Shown: positions 12,257 through 23,023 of the stretch, one piece after another
How positions within the stretch are numbered: the first letter of the stretch is position 1
Layout of the letters: each line of letters starts with the position of its first letter
Source of the DNA: Neopestalotiopsis rosae
Lineage: Eukaryota; Ascomycota; Sordariomycetes; Amphisphaeriales; Sporocadaceae
NCBI GenBank assembly: GCA_023078685.1
Contig: JALGAS010000004.1
Location: 1,984,001 to 2,048,000, forward strand
Length of the DNA: 64,000 nucleotides
Direction of reading: 5' to 3'
Program-made: the position numbers and the translations under genes
The notes under the pieces: model-generated
Told to the model about the DNA's origin: nothing
The model's input: only the letters and a program-made list of their open reading frames with translations
Database searches by the model: none

Positions 12257-14497
12257 GATGAACAGAGATGGACCGATCTGATGTGAGGAGGAGAACGGGT
12301 GTTTGCTGCGATAGAGAATGGTAAAAGAGATGGAATGAAAGAAGAAGAGAAGACGAAGCTTAACAAGAGAGAACGAGAGGAGCTGTCTGTCGGAGGAGAT
12401 AAGTAGGTAGGCTGCCGCGCACTGCCCACCTGCCTACCCCAGCAACGCTAGAGCTAAGTCGGTACCTTTCGGGCTATCACGAGTAGGCCGCCGAAAATGG
12501 AGAACAACGACTCAGGATCGGACATGAAGGTGCGGTCAAGAGGTATAGTGCTTAATTACTGCTCGTATACTCCCATTTTAACATTTGAATCATCAGAAAT
12601 GCTACTCATGCTACCACTTTTGATGCTTTCCGTTGTGTTGTTCCTCCCGAATCCGTGATATTGAAGCAAGTATACCAGTACCTCAAGGTGGGCACGACAG
12701 AGTGGGTCATAAGCACCCGGCCTGGTTACCCAGGTTCCGCCCGCGGCCTCGTGACGACAGTGCCTCGACCAACTGATGGCAGATAAGTAGTAGATAAGGA
12801 GCTGGGAGCTACCTGGACGGGGGTCAAGTCGTCAGATGATTCGAGACGGGTACTCAATAATTGCCCATTCGAGCATCCATCCTTTGCAATGGTTTACAAG
12901 ACATCATCGACGCTCAGTATCCATGATCGACGTCTGCGTTCAATACTATCTTGCCTATTGCAGCTCCCAAAATGGTCCCCCAGCGGCCTTTGAAACAGCA
13001 TGTCTGTATCAGTTCCTGAGTTCCGCGGCAACACGATAAGATAAGTGCATGCGACTAGCTATGACATGTCTGGCACGAGACGTGGAGTCTTACTTAGCTC
13101 GATCACGGGTGCTTTGGGGCGGGCGAACCAAAGGAACCACTGAGCAACCCCCATAGGGATTAAATGGACCGAAGCACCCTCCTTACTCCAGCGGCTATCC
13201 ACTGGAAGGCAAGAAGGCTGCTACTATATAGATAGGGAGGGCGATAACCTCCGCATTAGCTGACTCTTGCCTCTCAGATCTTGGGGTGGGATGCATCTTG
13301 GCTATCTTCTAGGCAATTGCTCAACAGATAAATGTCCGGCGTAATTGTCTATTTTGGCCACTTTTGGTTTGAGAGGAACAAGATTCACAGTGCGTCGTTG
13401 CCTTTGCCAGCGCATTGACAGCAGAACATTGTATTGAATTGATGCGTCCGCCCACCTTGATTGAAAGACTTAACTGGCTGCCTGATGGAACTCTCAGCTC
13501 TGTTGCGGAGGCAACTGGAGCTTCCCCCAGACTTGCACCTGCAGCTGACCCTGACAGTGTGGTGCTGTACCTTGACGATAGCAGATAGCTCTCCGTGTGC
13601 CCTGGTGTACGTCTGGTCTGGTACCTTGCTAGCCAGCTCGGCCAGCTTCTTGCCAGCTTTCCAGCCTGCGCATTCTTGCGAAACGTGAGCCAACCGATGA
13701 CACAATCGAGGACCAGGATAGCGCATTCCTCTGACTCCAATTGTACGTTGCCAAGGAGCCAAGAGAGGCCACTGGGCCCGGTGCACCCAAAGCAAGATGC
13801 ATTGATCGATTTCCGTCTGCCTTTTCCCACTTCGCTCACCACTCCCCAGTGGTTCTCCCTCTCCCGTCCGCCTCGTTTCTCAAGCTAAGGTAGGCTTAAG
13901 TGCGTGCTTCCATCTGGCTTGTCCAAAACCGAAGTCGGCATCGCTCCGCTGAACTTGCAGATTACATTCCAGATTCGTATGATTATGAACACCTTATTCT
14001 TTTGAATGACAATGATCAATGAAAGACCCCTAGAATCCATAGAATTTGATCAGCCAACGAGCAACACACGCTCATAGACAAACCACATGTACTTTTCCTT
14101 CATCCAATAACCTCGTCAATTGGGAGCTCTGTCACGTTTCCGAATCCTTTTGAGTACCTGACTGACCTGGCTGCGCTGGTGGGAGATTTGTGCAAGGTAT
14201 TATTATGGGGCATCGCTAGCGTATTGTACCGCAAAATGCATCATTTATGGATAATTCCGGGTTATTCATAAAAACGGCAGCCCTATACAATAACGTTCGC
14301 AAAGTTTTCGGCCTACTAAGCCAATGGAGGGCCCTCATTGGTCAGTCGGCCCCCAAACAGTCACAGCCTTAAAAGACTCAACCATAGCATTTCAAGCATT
14401 GCAAGTCGAAATATTAGCGGCTTCAACCTCAGATCCGATTTCAATATTCTGATCAGTCAATCGACGTGTTCATAACACAGACAGGAAATAGGCAAAA
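12257..14497. other. Long intergenic region upstream of two divergent genes
   Basis: These 2.24 kb separate the protease start (minus) from the SAICAR synthetase start (plus) and should include both promoters. A cluster of GTAGGTAGG/CCTACC words lies at 12400-12440. Several overlapping open frames of 70-170 codons exist at 13320-13890 on both strands, but none has a recognisable motif or splice pattern. No gene is called. Confidence 0.4.
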
Positions 14498-15961
14498 ATG
14501 GCTTCCAAGGGTCTCTCAACGATCAATCTGACGTCATTGCCCAAGCGTGCCGAGGGCAAAGTCAGGTAGGTAATATGATGAGCACTGAACAGCTCTGGCA
14601 GGGGTGGCCGCCGAGCCGTTCCATGGCTATCATTTCAGATTTTTGGAACAAGAGACTGAAGCTTTTTTGCTGTTTAGAAACCTGTACGACGTCGACGAGA
14701 ACACCCTTCTTTTCGTCACCACCGATCGTATTTCCGCCTACGATGTCGTGATGAACAATGCCGTGCCTTACAAGGGTGCGATTCTGACGGTATACTTGAC
14801 CATTGCTGCCATTTACTTTCGGTTAACCTCGCTAATGTGTAGATCTAGCAAATAACCAAGCACTGGTTCAGCGTACTGACCGTAAGCTCTCATTGCTGCA
14901 TTGCAACTTTCATTTTCCCGTCTATCACTGTCCATCAGGCGTGATCTTTTCCCGATTTACATCTACACTGGCGTTTTATTCCCCCTCGGTAAATATGCAA
15001 CCATCTAATTTCATTAACAGGAAAGAGTGCCTGGTTTGAAGACGCACTTTATCAGCACTGATGTGCCGGTATCTCTCACTCCCGAGGAGGCCGCGGCTGT
15101 GAAGGATCGGAGCATGGTCGTCCGCAAGCTCGAGGTTGTTCAGATTGAGGCCATTGTGCGCGGCTACTTGACGGGCTCTTCCTTCAAGGAGTACCAAAAG
15201 TCCCAGACCGTTCACGGCATCAAGCTGCCCGGTAAGCACGACAAAAGCCCATGTTTCTCTCCCTTGTGCGCTGCGAGATCAATACAAAGACGCACTTTGC
15301 ATTGCTTGGTTCTAATTACACTGACTCTTTTCTTCAGCCGGTCTGCGGGAATGCGACGCCATCCCCGGCGGCCCCATCTACACACCGAGCACCAAGGCGC
15401 CGCTCGGCCAGCACGACGAGAACATCTCGCCCCAGCAGGCTAAGGAGTACCTCGTCAAGCAGTACCCCGGCGGCAAGGGCGAGCAGATCGCCGACCGCAT
15501 CGCGGAGCTCGCGGTGCAGATCTTCAAGGCCGGCCAGGAGTACGCGGCCGAGCGCGGCATCATCCTCGCCGACACCAAGTTCGAGTTCGCCCTCGAGCCC
15601 GAGACGGGCGACATTGTCCTGGCCGACGAGTGTCTCACTCCCGACAGCTCTCGGTACTGGCCCAAGGACAAGTACGAACCTGGTCACGACCAGGAAAGCT
15701 TCGAGTACGTTCTTTCTCATGCTTGGTCCTTTTATTCTGGATATTGGTGGCAAAGTTGCTATCTCTGTGACAAACGTACGAGAAATAACTGACACGAGTA
15801 ATAGCAAGCAATTCCTGAGAAACTACCTGACCGAGAACGGCCTCAAGGGTAAGCCCAACGTCACTGTGCCGGAAGAGATTTTGACTGCCACTTCGGAGCG
15901 CTACCAAGACGTGTTTGAGCGTCTGGTGGGCAAGAAGCTGCAGGATGTGATCAAGGCATAA
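14498..15961 (+). CDS. ADE1: Phosphoribosylaminoimidazole-succinocarboxamide (SAICAR) synthetase
   Basis: Cytosolic purine-biosynthesis enzyme that ligates aspartate to CAIR with ATP. 328 residues over six exons: 14498-14565, 14639-14789, 14849-14881, 15021-15231, 15338-15704 and 15805-15961. All five introns are GT-AG and preserve frame. Diagnostic segments are [16 protein letters not shown] with the following VPYKGAILT (exon 2), [20 protein letters not shown] followed by LTGSS (exon 4), [20 protein letters not shown] followed by TPDSSRYWP (exon 5), and the C-terminal helix [20 protein letters not shown] (exon 6). The 33-nt third exon encodes [11 protein letters not shown]; it is short but required for the conserved HWF segment and for continuity of frame. 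Length is slightly above the roughly 300 usual in yeasts. Confidence 0.94.
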
Positions 15962-16258
15962 GCAAGAAATCAATACGTTGTTCAATACATGAGCGAAGGC
16001 AGTAAGCACCGAAAATGTCCAGTCTTCATATTCGTGAAACTTATACCTATCAAATGAATGTCATGCAAGCAGCATCTAGCTAGTTCCCGCTACCAATCTT
16101 TGCCTTGCATTCCTCCAATTAATTATCCTTTTTTCCCGTTAATTCATTTCAACATCATTTCTTCGTCAAGAAAAGGACCGTGATGTTTAATATAACTTCC
16201 CTCACTAAATCTCTCCCTGCGCCTGCAAACGCTCGCTCTCAACGGCTTTTAGGCCAAA

Positions 16259-17977
16259 CTACTCCTCTCCGTTGCTCTCCGGCTCTCCTTTGGTAGCCAC
16301 AGCAGGCGTCCTGGTCGCAGCGGCCACAGGCGCCATTGTTGCTGTTGCCGCCTGCTGACACGCATAAGCACATTTCTCAATACAGGTCACCAACGGCTCC
16401 AATCCGTTTTTACCTAGGCACCCGAGGTGACAGGGACAGGTTGTTGTGGCCGTGCCGCCCGGCTGGTGCGTTGTGGTGGGGGTTTGGGCCAAGGCCGAAG
16501 TTGGCACTGGTACCCGGCCCGTAGGGATGACTTGTCGCTTTCCCTTGTCATTGTTGTTGACGTCTTCTTCTTGATCCTCCTCCATGTTGGAAGACGGTGG
16601 ATGAGGTGGAGGTGAGCCCTTGGTGCCGTAAGGATAGAAACTGTCAAAGGGCAAGTCCTTGGTTCCGTAGGGGTACGAGTCGGAGCCGACTTGAGGACTG
16701 AGGTTTGCGTCACTGGTTGAGACTGTAGGAATGTGCGTGTGGTGATGGGTACTGCTGCTGATTGGGCGCTGATCTTCGTCTTTTGTACTGGAGTGGGCGC
16801 GCTCATGGCTGTCCTCGTCGCCTTTATCAACTTTGCTGTCGACGCGCTTGACGAGGTTGGTCATCTCTGCCGGGTCGGTCTCTGTTTCGACCGGTCCAGG
16901 TAGTAGCTCAAAAATTTGAGACTGTACCGGGGACTCGGAAGATACAAGGGGCAGCGGCGTTACGGGTGGTCTGGGGATAGAGATCGGGCTACGGCTCGAA
17001 ACGATCATACCGTCAGGAGGGGTTGCTGTGCCTCCGGGCAGGCTTGGCGGTGAAATGGGAAGCGGCAGGGCAGTAGGGGTCCGTGATGGTTGGACAGAAT
17101 TGGACAGTGAGGGCTGGCTTGAGAAGTTTTGGAGAGATGAAGTCTGCGACAAGCGAGGTCCCAGGCCCGGGACGAGATCACGGCTGGGCAAGGCGCCGGA
17201 GAGCACCTCGGTCGCCTGGCGAGCCATGAGCGAGAAATCTCCCTTGGGGGAGGCAGTAGAAAAGATGCCCATCACAGTACTGGTGGCCGAGGTATCGACG
17301 TGTTTCTGTGAGGATAATGTCTTGTCCTTGTGGTGATGTGTAACATTTTCGGGCCGTCCCACGAGCGGAGGCGCGATGCTAAGAGTATCCAAAGGTGTCG
17401 GGACTGTCGAGATGGAAGTCGAGGTGCTCGAGTGATGTTTCTTGTCATCCTCATACTTGTCCCTGTGATGTCTGGCCTCGACATGGTCGCGCTTGTCGAG
17501 TGCGAGAGCTGAGCTGGAAGTCAGAATGTTGACGGGTGGCACGACACCACTTGAAGTCGTTACCCACATCGCTACCGTGGAAGTGAACTTTCTCTTGTGA
17601 GACTGCGCCATGCGCGACTCAAAGGTCAAAGGGTGGTGCATTCTGAAGCCATCAGAAGTGTTGACAGACATGGGCCCGGAAAACTTAGCAGTACGAGGGG
17701 CCAGAGTCAACTCGGGCTCGGTTGAGATCGAGAACGTGGCCGTGGCTCCGGTAAAGTCTTCAAAGATGATGCTCTCATCCGGATCCGCATAAGTTATGGT
17801 TGGCCTCGTGTGGGTGACAGTCTTTTGCCCTCGCACCGTTGTTCTCTGCGTAACAGGCCTATTTTCTGAATTAGTCTCTAATCTATCATGTTAGAATTCT
17901 GCCTTGATGTATACGTACGCAATCGGTTTGGCGACGAGAGCCGGCACTAGAGGCGCAAAGATGAGTTTACTCAACAT
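16259..17977 (-). CDS. Secreted Ser/Thr/Pro-rich protein with a C-terminal cysteine cluster, unknown function
   Basis: 552 residues in two exons, 17919-17977 and 16259-17858, joined at KPIA-PVTQRTTVR with GTACGT donor and AATAG acceptor. Exon 1 supplies a signal peptide (MLSKLIFAPLVPALVAKPIA), which only appears after splicing; without it the frame would have to start at a GTG. The body is low-complexity, rich in Ser, Thr and Pro, with His/Lys/Asp patches and a doubled YPYGTK word, as expected for an O-glycosylated wall or extracellular protein. Near the C-terminus six cysteines form CPCHLGC followed by CIEKCAYAC. No membrane anchor or GPI signal is obvious at the end (PESNGEE). No enzyme domain is recognised; it could be a structural wall protein, an adhesin or an effector. 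Confidence 0.75.
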
Positions 17978-18681
17978 CTTGCACAATGACAAGATCTTGC
18001 TGGCTATTTCCACACGAATCGATGGACGGAGTATCTGGCTGACTGTTGCTGATGGTCGTCTAGGCTTTGCGTTCGATGTCTGTTCTTCTCAAGATCTCGT
18101 TTTGTTTTGAATTCTTCGAGGACTCTTTATCATAGTTTTCAATTGTACCCCAGCCTCCAGGAGAATCTCCAAGCATCACCAGCACAACCCTAGTTGCATG
18201 TCATTCGGTCCTTGATTGCCCTGGCTGCTGGATCATATTCAACTCGATTGACCCCATAGAGGCTGGCCGAATGTCAAGGCTAGTGACTGTTGTGGCAAGG
18301 AGCAGCGCCAAACTCGAGACAGGATCGTTGATGGCCCGATAGGGACAGTGTATGCCCCCTTTCCTCCCTAGTTGGACTCGCGCAGCAAGCCACTCGCGGA
18401 TCGGATGTGCATGTCCATCCATTCCAGCGTGATTAAGATAATCGCCGAAGGTCCCCGAAGTCCCGATACAAAACTTGTCGTGATCCTTTTTCTCGCGACC
18501 AATTTGCAAGATTCCAACCTTCTCAAAGACGTCAAGAAACCCGGGATGAAGATCAAATGGCAAAAAATGAAACAGTTCCTTGAGGCATCGAGATATATAC
18601 ATCGCACTTTCCTCATCAACCCCCCAAAAGGAAAAGCATACTTGAATACCGTTCATCGTCCAGTCCCTTCACCTCGCTTGC
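17978..18681. other. Intergenic stretch with an unsupported 151-codon frame
   Basis: Upstream region of the secreted-protein gene and 3' flank of the small membrane protein gene. A minus-strand ATG frame at 18201-18656 is open for 151 codons but starts 26 bp after the stop of the neighbouring gene on the same strand and shows no known motif. Not called as a gene. Confidence 0.3.
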
Positions 18682-18981
18682 TCACTTTTTCTCATCCCTC
18701 CCCCGACTCGTATACAACTTCTCTGCCCTCTCACTCTTGCCGCCCCGTGGTGCCGCCGTTGCCGTCGTCGACTTCTCAGCACCATCTTCGAGCCGCTCCA
18801 GCGAGTCCTCAATCAGCCCAATGTGCCCGCGCAACGTCCCCTCGAGCTCGTCCATGCGCGCTTCGTGCTCCTGCAAGTTGTACTCGTGGTGGCTCTTGAA
18901 GTAGAGAGTCACGGCGCCCAGCGCGGTCAGATTAGCCATGCCAAGGGCATTGGTCAGGGCTGGTGAGCGCAGAAAGGACAT
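18682..18981 (-). CDS. Small single-pass membrane protein with a predicted coiled coil, unknown
   Basis: 99 residues, intronless, start chosen at the first in-frame ATG after a run of weak, non-coding-like codons (MSFLRSPALTNALGMANL). A hydrophobic helix at about residues 12-28 is followed by a charged heptad-like helix (about 34-68, ARMDELEGTLRGHIGLIEDS), a Ser/Thr/Ala/Gly linker and a basic tail ending RDEKK. The layout of a short hydrophobic N-terminus plus coiled coil is common in small mitochondrial inner-membrane and ER proteins, but no family is recognised. The longer open frame upstream to 19281 is not used because its residues look random and a promoter must fit there. Confidence 0.6.
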   Translation of the reverse strand: MSFLRSPALTNALGMANLTALGAVTLYFKSHHEYNLQEHEARMDELEGTLRGHIGLIEDSLERLEDGAEKSTTATAAPRGGKSERAEKLYTSRGRDEKK

Positions 18982-19374
18982 TGCGTGGTGAAGGGTGGGC
19001 GCCCAATGTATGTGACGACAAAATTTGGTATGCGCAATGAGCGTGAATACGAAGTCGTAATTCGTTGCAAAGAGACGGTGCTTGCACCTACGAATGTCTA
19101 CAATTATTGTTTCTTTCAAATTTACAGTGTATATTCCCTGAAAACATAGCTTACATCCATAAAGTTCTGCGACATGTAAGATGCACACGTTTTTGAAGTT
19201 CCACAAGTCCCTGCATATTATCGTCATGGATGGTTCATGGGCTCGGCTCTCTACACTAGTGGTAGTGTAGTGAATCATCACACTAAGGATGGAAAAGATA
19301 GACTTTATTCCTTTTCTAGGATCGCGTTATCAACTTCTTCCAAGCGAGCCTCTTCACATCACCGTCACCCAAAA
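18982..19374. other. Intergenic, no gene seen
   Basis: 393 bp between two minus-strand genes: the promoter of the 99-residue protein and the 3' flank of the large disordered protein. Nothing specific was seen. Confidence 0.4.
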
Positions 19375-22300
19375 TCAGATAAAAGCATTTGTATCATCTG
19401 TTCCTGCGATTCTGCGCCTCCTGCTGTCCAGGAAGAGCTCCACCATGTCCTTGCTCGTCATGGACTGTCTGCTTGCACTGCTCTGGATACTTGAAGCGCC
19501 GTCGATCTTGGTTTGATATGCATCGTTGCCAGCTACAAATCTTGGACTGAGGTTCTCTATCTTCTGAGAATATGGTGTAGACGCAGGCTGCTGTATCCTT
19601 TTTCCTGCAAATTTCAAGGGAGTTCCAGATTCGTTGCGCTGGAGTGCGGCCACATTCTGATCTTGTGTCTTGAGAGCACCGAGAGACCGGGCATGGACGA
19701 CGTTCCGAGGCTTGGATAAGTTGCAGTCACCACGAATGCCAATATTTGACAAATTCTCATTGAATCTATTCATCTGCACACGGTGTGTCATCCAAGGTTC
19801 GACCTTCAGAGCGTTGCTGATAGAGTGCCTCGGTGTCGCGACGGGCCTCAACGTTGGGGTCGATGCTTCGTTTGTACGCGGATGATTGAGGCTTGTGTCT
19901 AGCTGTTTCTGTGATCCCTCCAAATTACGCTGGACTGCACAGGATACTTGATCAGCTGGACCGAGTGCCTCAACTTTGGGTGGAGAAGCCATTTCTCCTT
20001 CATCCCCGTCAATCTGGGCATTTTCGCGAACATGCCCGCCACCACATGTTAGGTCGAGTTGACTGACCATTCTGTTCCCACTTTTAGGCCTTTCAACGCC
20101 TGACCATTGTCCGTCCAGCTCTGAAATATTGGCAGACAGCCATGACTTCCAATCGACTGAGCTTGTGGATGAAGTATTGCGATGGGAAGCACTGATCCTT
20201 GGGCTTTGATACGTTGGAGGATCGAGAAATATAGTGGCATGCCCATGTTTCTCCGACGGTTGGGGGAAATCTTGAACGAGACCGTGTATGCTACTTGGGG
20301 CGTCAAGGAGTTCCACGTCGTTGGAATAGATACTTTCTTCGTAGGCCATTTTCTGATCATTTTCAGACTCGCTAGTGCTTGGACGACGAATCCGCACCGC
20401 AGGCAGCGGCATCGTCCAGGGATTGAATGCAGGGGATTTGGCTGGCGATACTTTGGCGGCCGCTTGCATGGATCCCCGTACAGCGCGTCGGTAGGGGCTT
20501 TGGGTCCTGAACAAATGGCATTCTGGACTTCCAAAAAACGCCGAGCTCCGCGACGATAGAGTTTTCAAAGGAGACGCAGGTTTTCTGCGATCTGTATCTG
20601 TCAGTGATCGAGTTGAAACATTCGCGCGATTCTGCAGGCTAACGTTGTGCATGGCACGCGATACATTGTTGGACGAATTAGATGTTTCGAGCCGCCAACT
20701 GTTGTCATTGACGAATGGATCGTCCATTGATTCTAAATCATGTTTAGTGGCGTTGAATTGCATGTGATTGGCAATGCCAGACTGTGGCTCAATCTTGTTG
20801 ATGTTGTTGATAATAGTTGTCTTAGACGAAGAGAATGATCTAGAGCTTCCTCGGGTAGGCACGAGATCTTGTTCGACGAAGATTTCCGGGCTTTTTTGAC
20901 TGTGGTTGTGAGAGGGTTGAACTTTCTTGGGAACCTCGATACCATTTCTCTTCATGAGAGCCGAATACAATCTCTGACCTTTCGAGTTGTTCGCAGAACT
21001 GTCCGTGCTGGAGTTCGTCTGGACCATGCCTTCCGGTGCGTTAGTCCAATTAGTGTAGATTGGACGCCACCATCGATTCGAAATATTGTTCGTTCTAGTT
21101 TCCTTGATTACCGATAAACGATGCTTACCTTGTACATTTTGTGAACTATTGACAGTACCACAAGTAGTTGCATCCGAATCAGACCAGCTAGTTACCCTCG
21201 ATCTTTCATCGGAAGCCTTTCTCTCACTATGAAGGCTTTCAAGACTGCCCTGGCGAGATTGCAATTGGTGCTCCAATGGTATATTGTGGAATGAGGGGAT
21301 ACCGGAACTGACACGAGAGACAGTTGTGGTCTCTTTCTCAGTGCCTTCGGAATGGCTGTCCTCGAGGTCATGGTCTTGCTCCTTAGATTCAGTTACATGG
21401 GTCCGCCGGGCTTCTACCTGCTGAGGCGGAAGTCCAGAATCTTCAGAGTCACCTCTCATAGTGCTGAAGAATGTTTTTAGCTTGTGCTTGACATTTTGAG
21501 AAACCTGACGAGCTTTGAGTCTAAGGCTGCCATCTCTCGCGCCCTTGACACGTAGAGAAGCCGTGCCATCACTACGGTTTCGTAATGTCTTCTTGAAGGT
21601 CTTGTCCTGTCTAATCGATTTGGAGCGCAGCTGGGCAGAAGATTGCGACTTCATGAGGCGTGGTCCAATACCTTTTGTACTGGATTCGATATTTGCAGCG
21701 ACTGTTAATATGTTGTCATTGGAAGTGGAAGTCATGAAAGTTTCCTGTCTGGGTCTCAGCGCGCTCATCGACCTTGGAGCTCGCAAAGTACTTGTCTCAT
21801 TATATCTAGCATTGTGGGCACCTGCGTGATCTTGTCAACTTACTTGCCCTTCAAGGCCATTTTCAATTCACATACCTTGTGCTACTCCCGAATCTGACCC
21901 TGGGTACATTGATTTGGCTTTACGCAATCGACTAGAAGAGCTGGTGAAAATAGCGATGTCATCTTCGGGTTCGCGGTGGTTTTCCTTTACGAGAAGCGTG
22001 TTTATGTAGTCACCGGCCGCCCCCTTTGCAGCAGAGACTATGCCAGAAGCTGTTGCATTACTTCTTGATTGCAGCCGCTGTGTCTGGTGCATTTGGTTTT
22101 GACTTGTACTAGTACGAGCCCTGGTACGTCTCTGATTGGAAGGAGTATACGGAGCTTTCTCGTCCTCGAATCTCAATGAGGAGCTCTTGGGTTGAACAAA
22201 TCGAACGCTCTGTTGTCTTCGAACCGGTCGATTATCTGAATTTTTTTCTGGGGAGCTGTGATTCCGGTTCATTGCTGGTCGCTCACTCGATCGAGGTGGT

Positions 22301-22482
22301 GGCCAGTATGCGACAGTATTTGAGGCTCGATCTCTGGCTCTTGCAAAAGCCTCCGCAGCGGCGCTTTGTGCATCATGTTCGGCCGTGTCTGGGTGAACGT
22401 ATACAAGTTGGACGTTTTTGACCGACGAAGTCGACTTGCGGCGGGGGAGATCCTGAGATTTGGTGCTGTTGCGACGTTGCAT
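19375..22482 (-). CDS. Large intrinsically disordered basic/serine-rich protein, unknown
   Basis: 1017 residues in two exons, 21876-22482 and 19375-21821, joined at VAQG-AHNARYNETSTL (GTATGT donor, GCAG acceptor, frame kept). The sequence is dominated by Ser, Arg, Gln, Asn and Thr with no globular domain or membrane segment. A conserved-looking basic block lies at about residues 255-330 (SKSIRQDKTFKKTLRNR, then VKHKLKTFFSTMRG), followed by scattered proline and short acidic motifs. Such proteins are often cytoskeletal, polarity or signalling scaffolds with many phosphorylation sites, but no assignment can be made from sequence alone. The start MQRRNSTKS is the only in-frame ATG near the 5' end; an additional upstream exon is not excluded. 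Confidence 0.75.
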
Positions 22483-23023
22483 GTTGATAATCCTAATGAT
22501 ATGCGCTCACGGGCGTGTATTGGACTCTGCAAGACTAACCAAAAACGCCGTGCTGAAGATAGTGCTGAAGAATCGTATAATGCATCTGATGAATGCCGGA
22601 TACTGTTGACGATCTTGAACCGGAGTCGATTGTCGTTACTCTTGGGCGGCCATCGACGTGATAATGGGATGGAATGTGTAGTGTTTGAGTTTCTGGCAAG
22701 CACTACCCGCAGCGAGTCGGTGAATTTGGAAGATCTGAAAGCTCTTTCCTCAGCGCTTCAAAAACATTTCAATCGTCATTATCATGCGCAAATTTAAGAG
22801 GAAGGAGTATGCTCGCCCGTCTCGGTTTCTTGTCAGAATGGAAATCACAATCTGGAAGGACGTTCGAGCTCAACTTTGCAAGCAACACTCATGTACTAAT
22901 CCTGGCGTCTTATGCAAGCAGATTCTCTCTTTCACTTTTCATTTGCAAAATATGTGTATAAAATTTGATCATTTGCTATCAGCTCAGGTATGAAAACATC
23001 CCTTCCTTCCTTGAAGAGACATC
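22483..23023. other. Intergenic, no gene seen
   Basis: 541 bp between the start of the disordered-protein gene and the stop of the hydrolase gene, both on the minus strand. It should hold a promoter and a 3' flank. No supported feature. Confidence 0.4.

Noticed and set aside
13321..13890. Several overlapping frames up to 173 codons
   Set aside because: All frames on both strands are partly open, with no motif, no signal peptide and no convincing intron.
18201..18656. 151-codon ATG frame on the minus strand
   Set aside because: It begins 26 bp after the stop of the same-strand gene, leaving no room for a promoter, and resembles no family; a bicistronic case was considered but there is no start/stop overlap.
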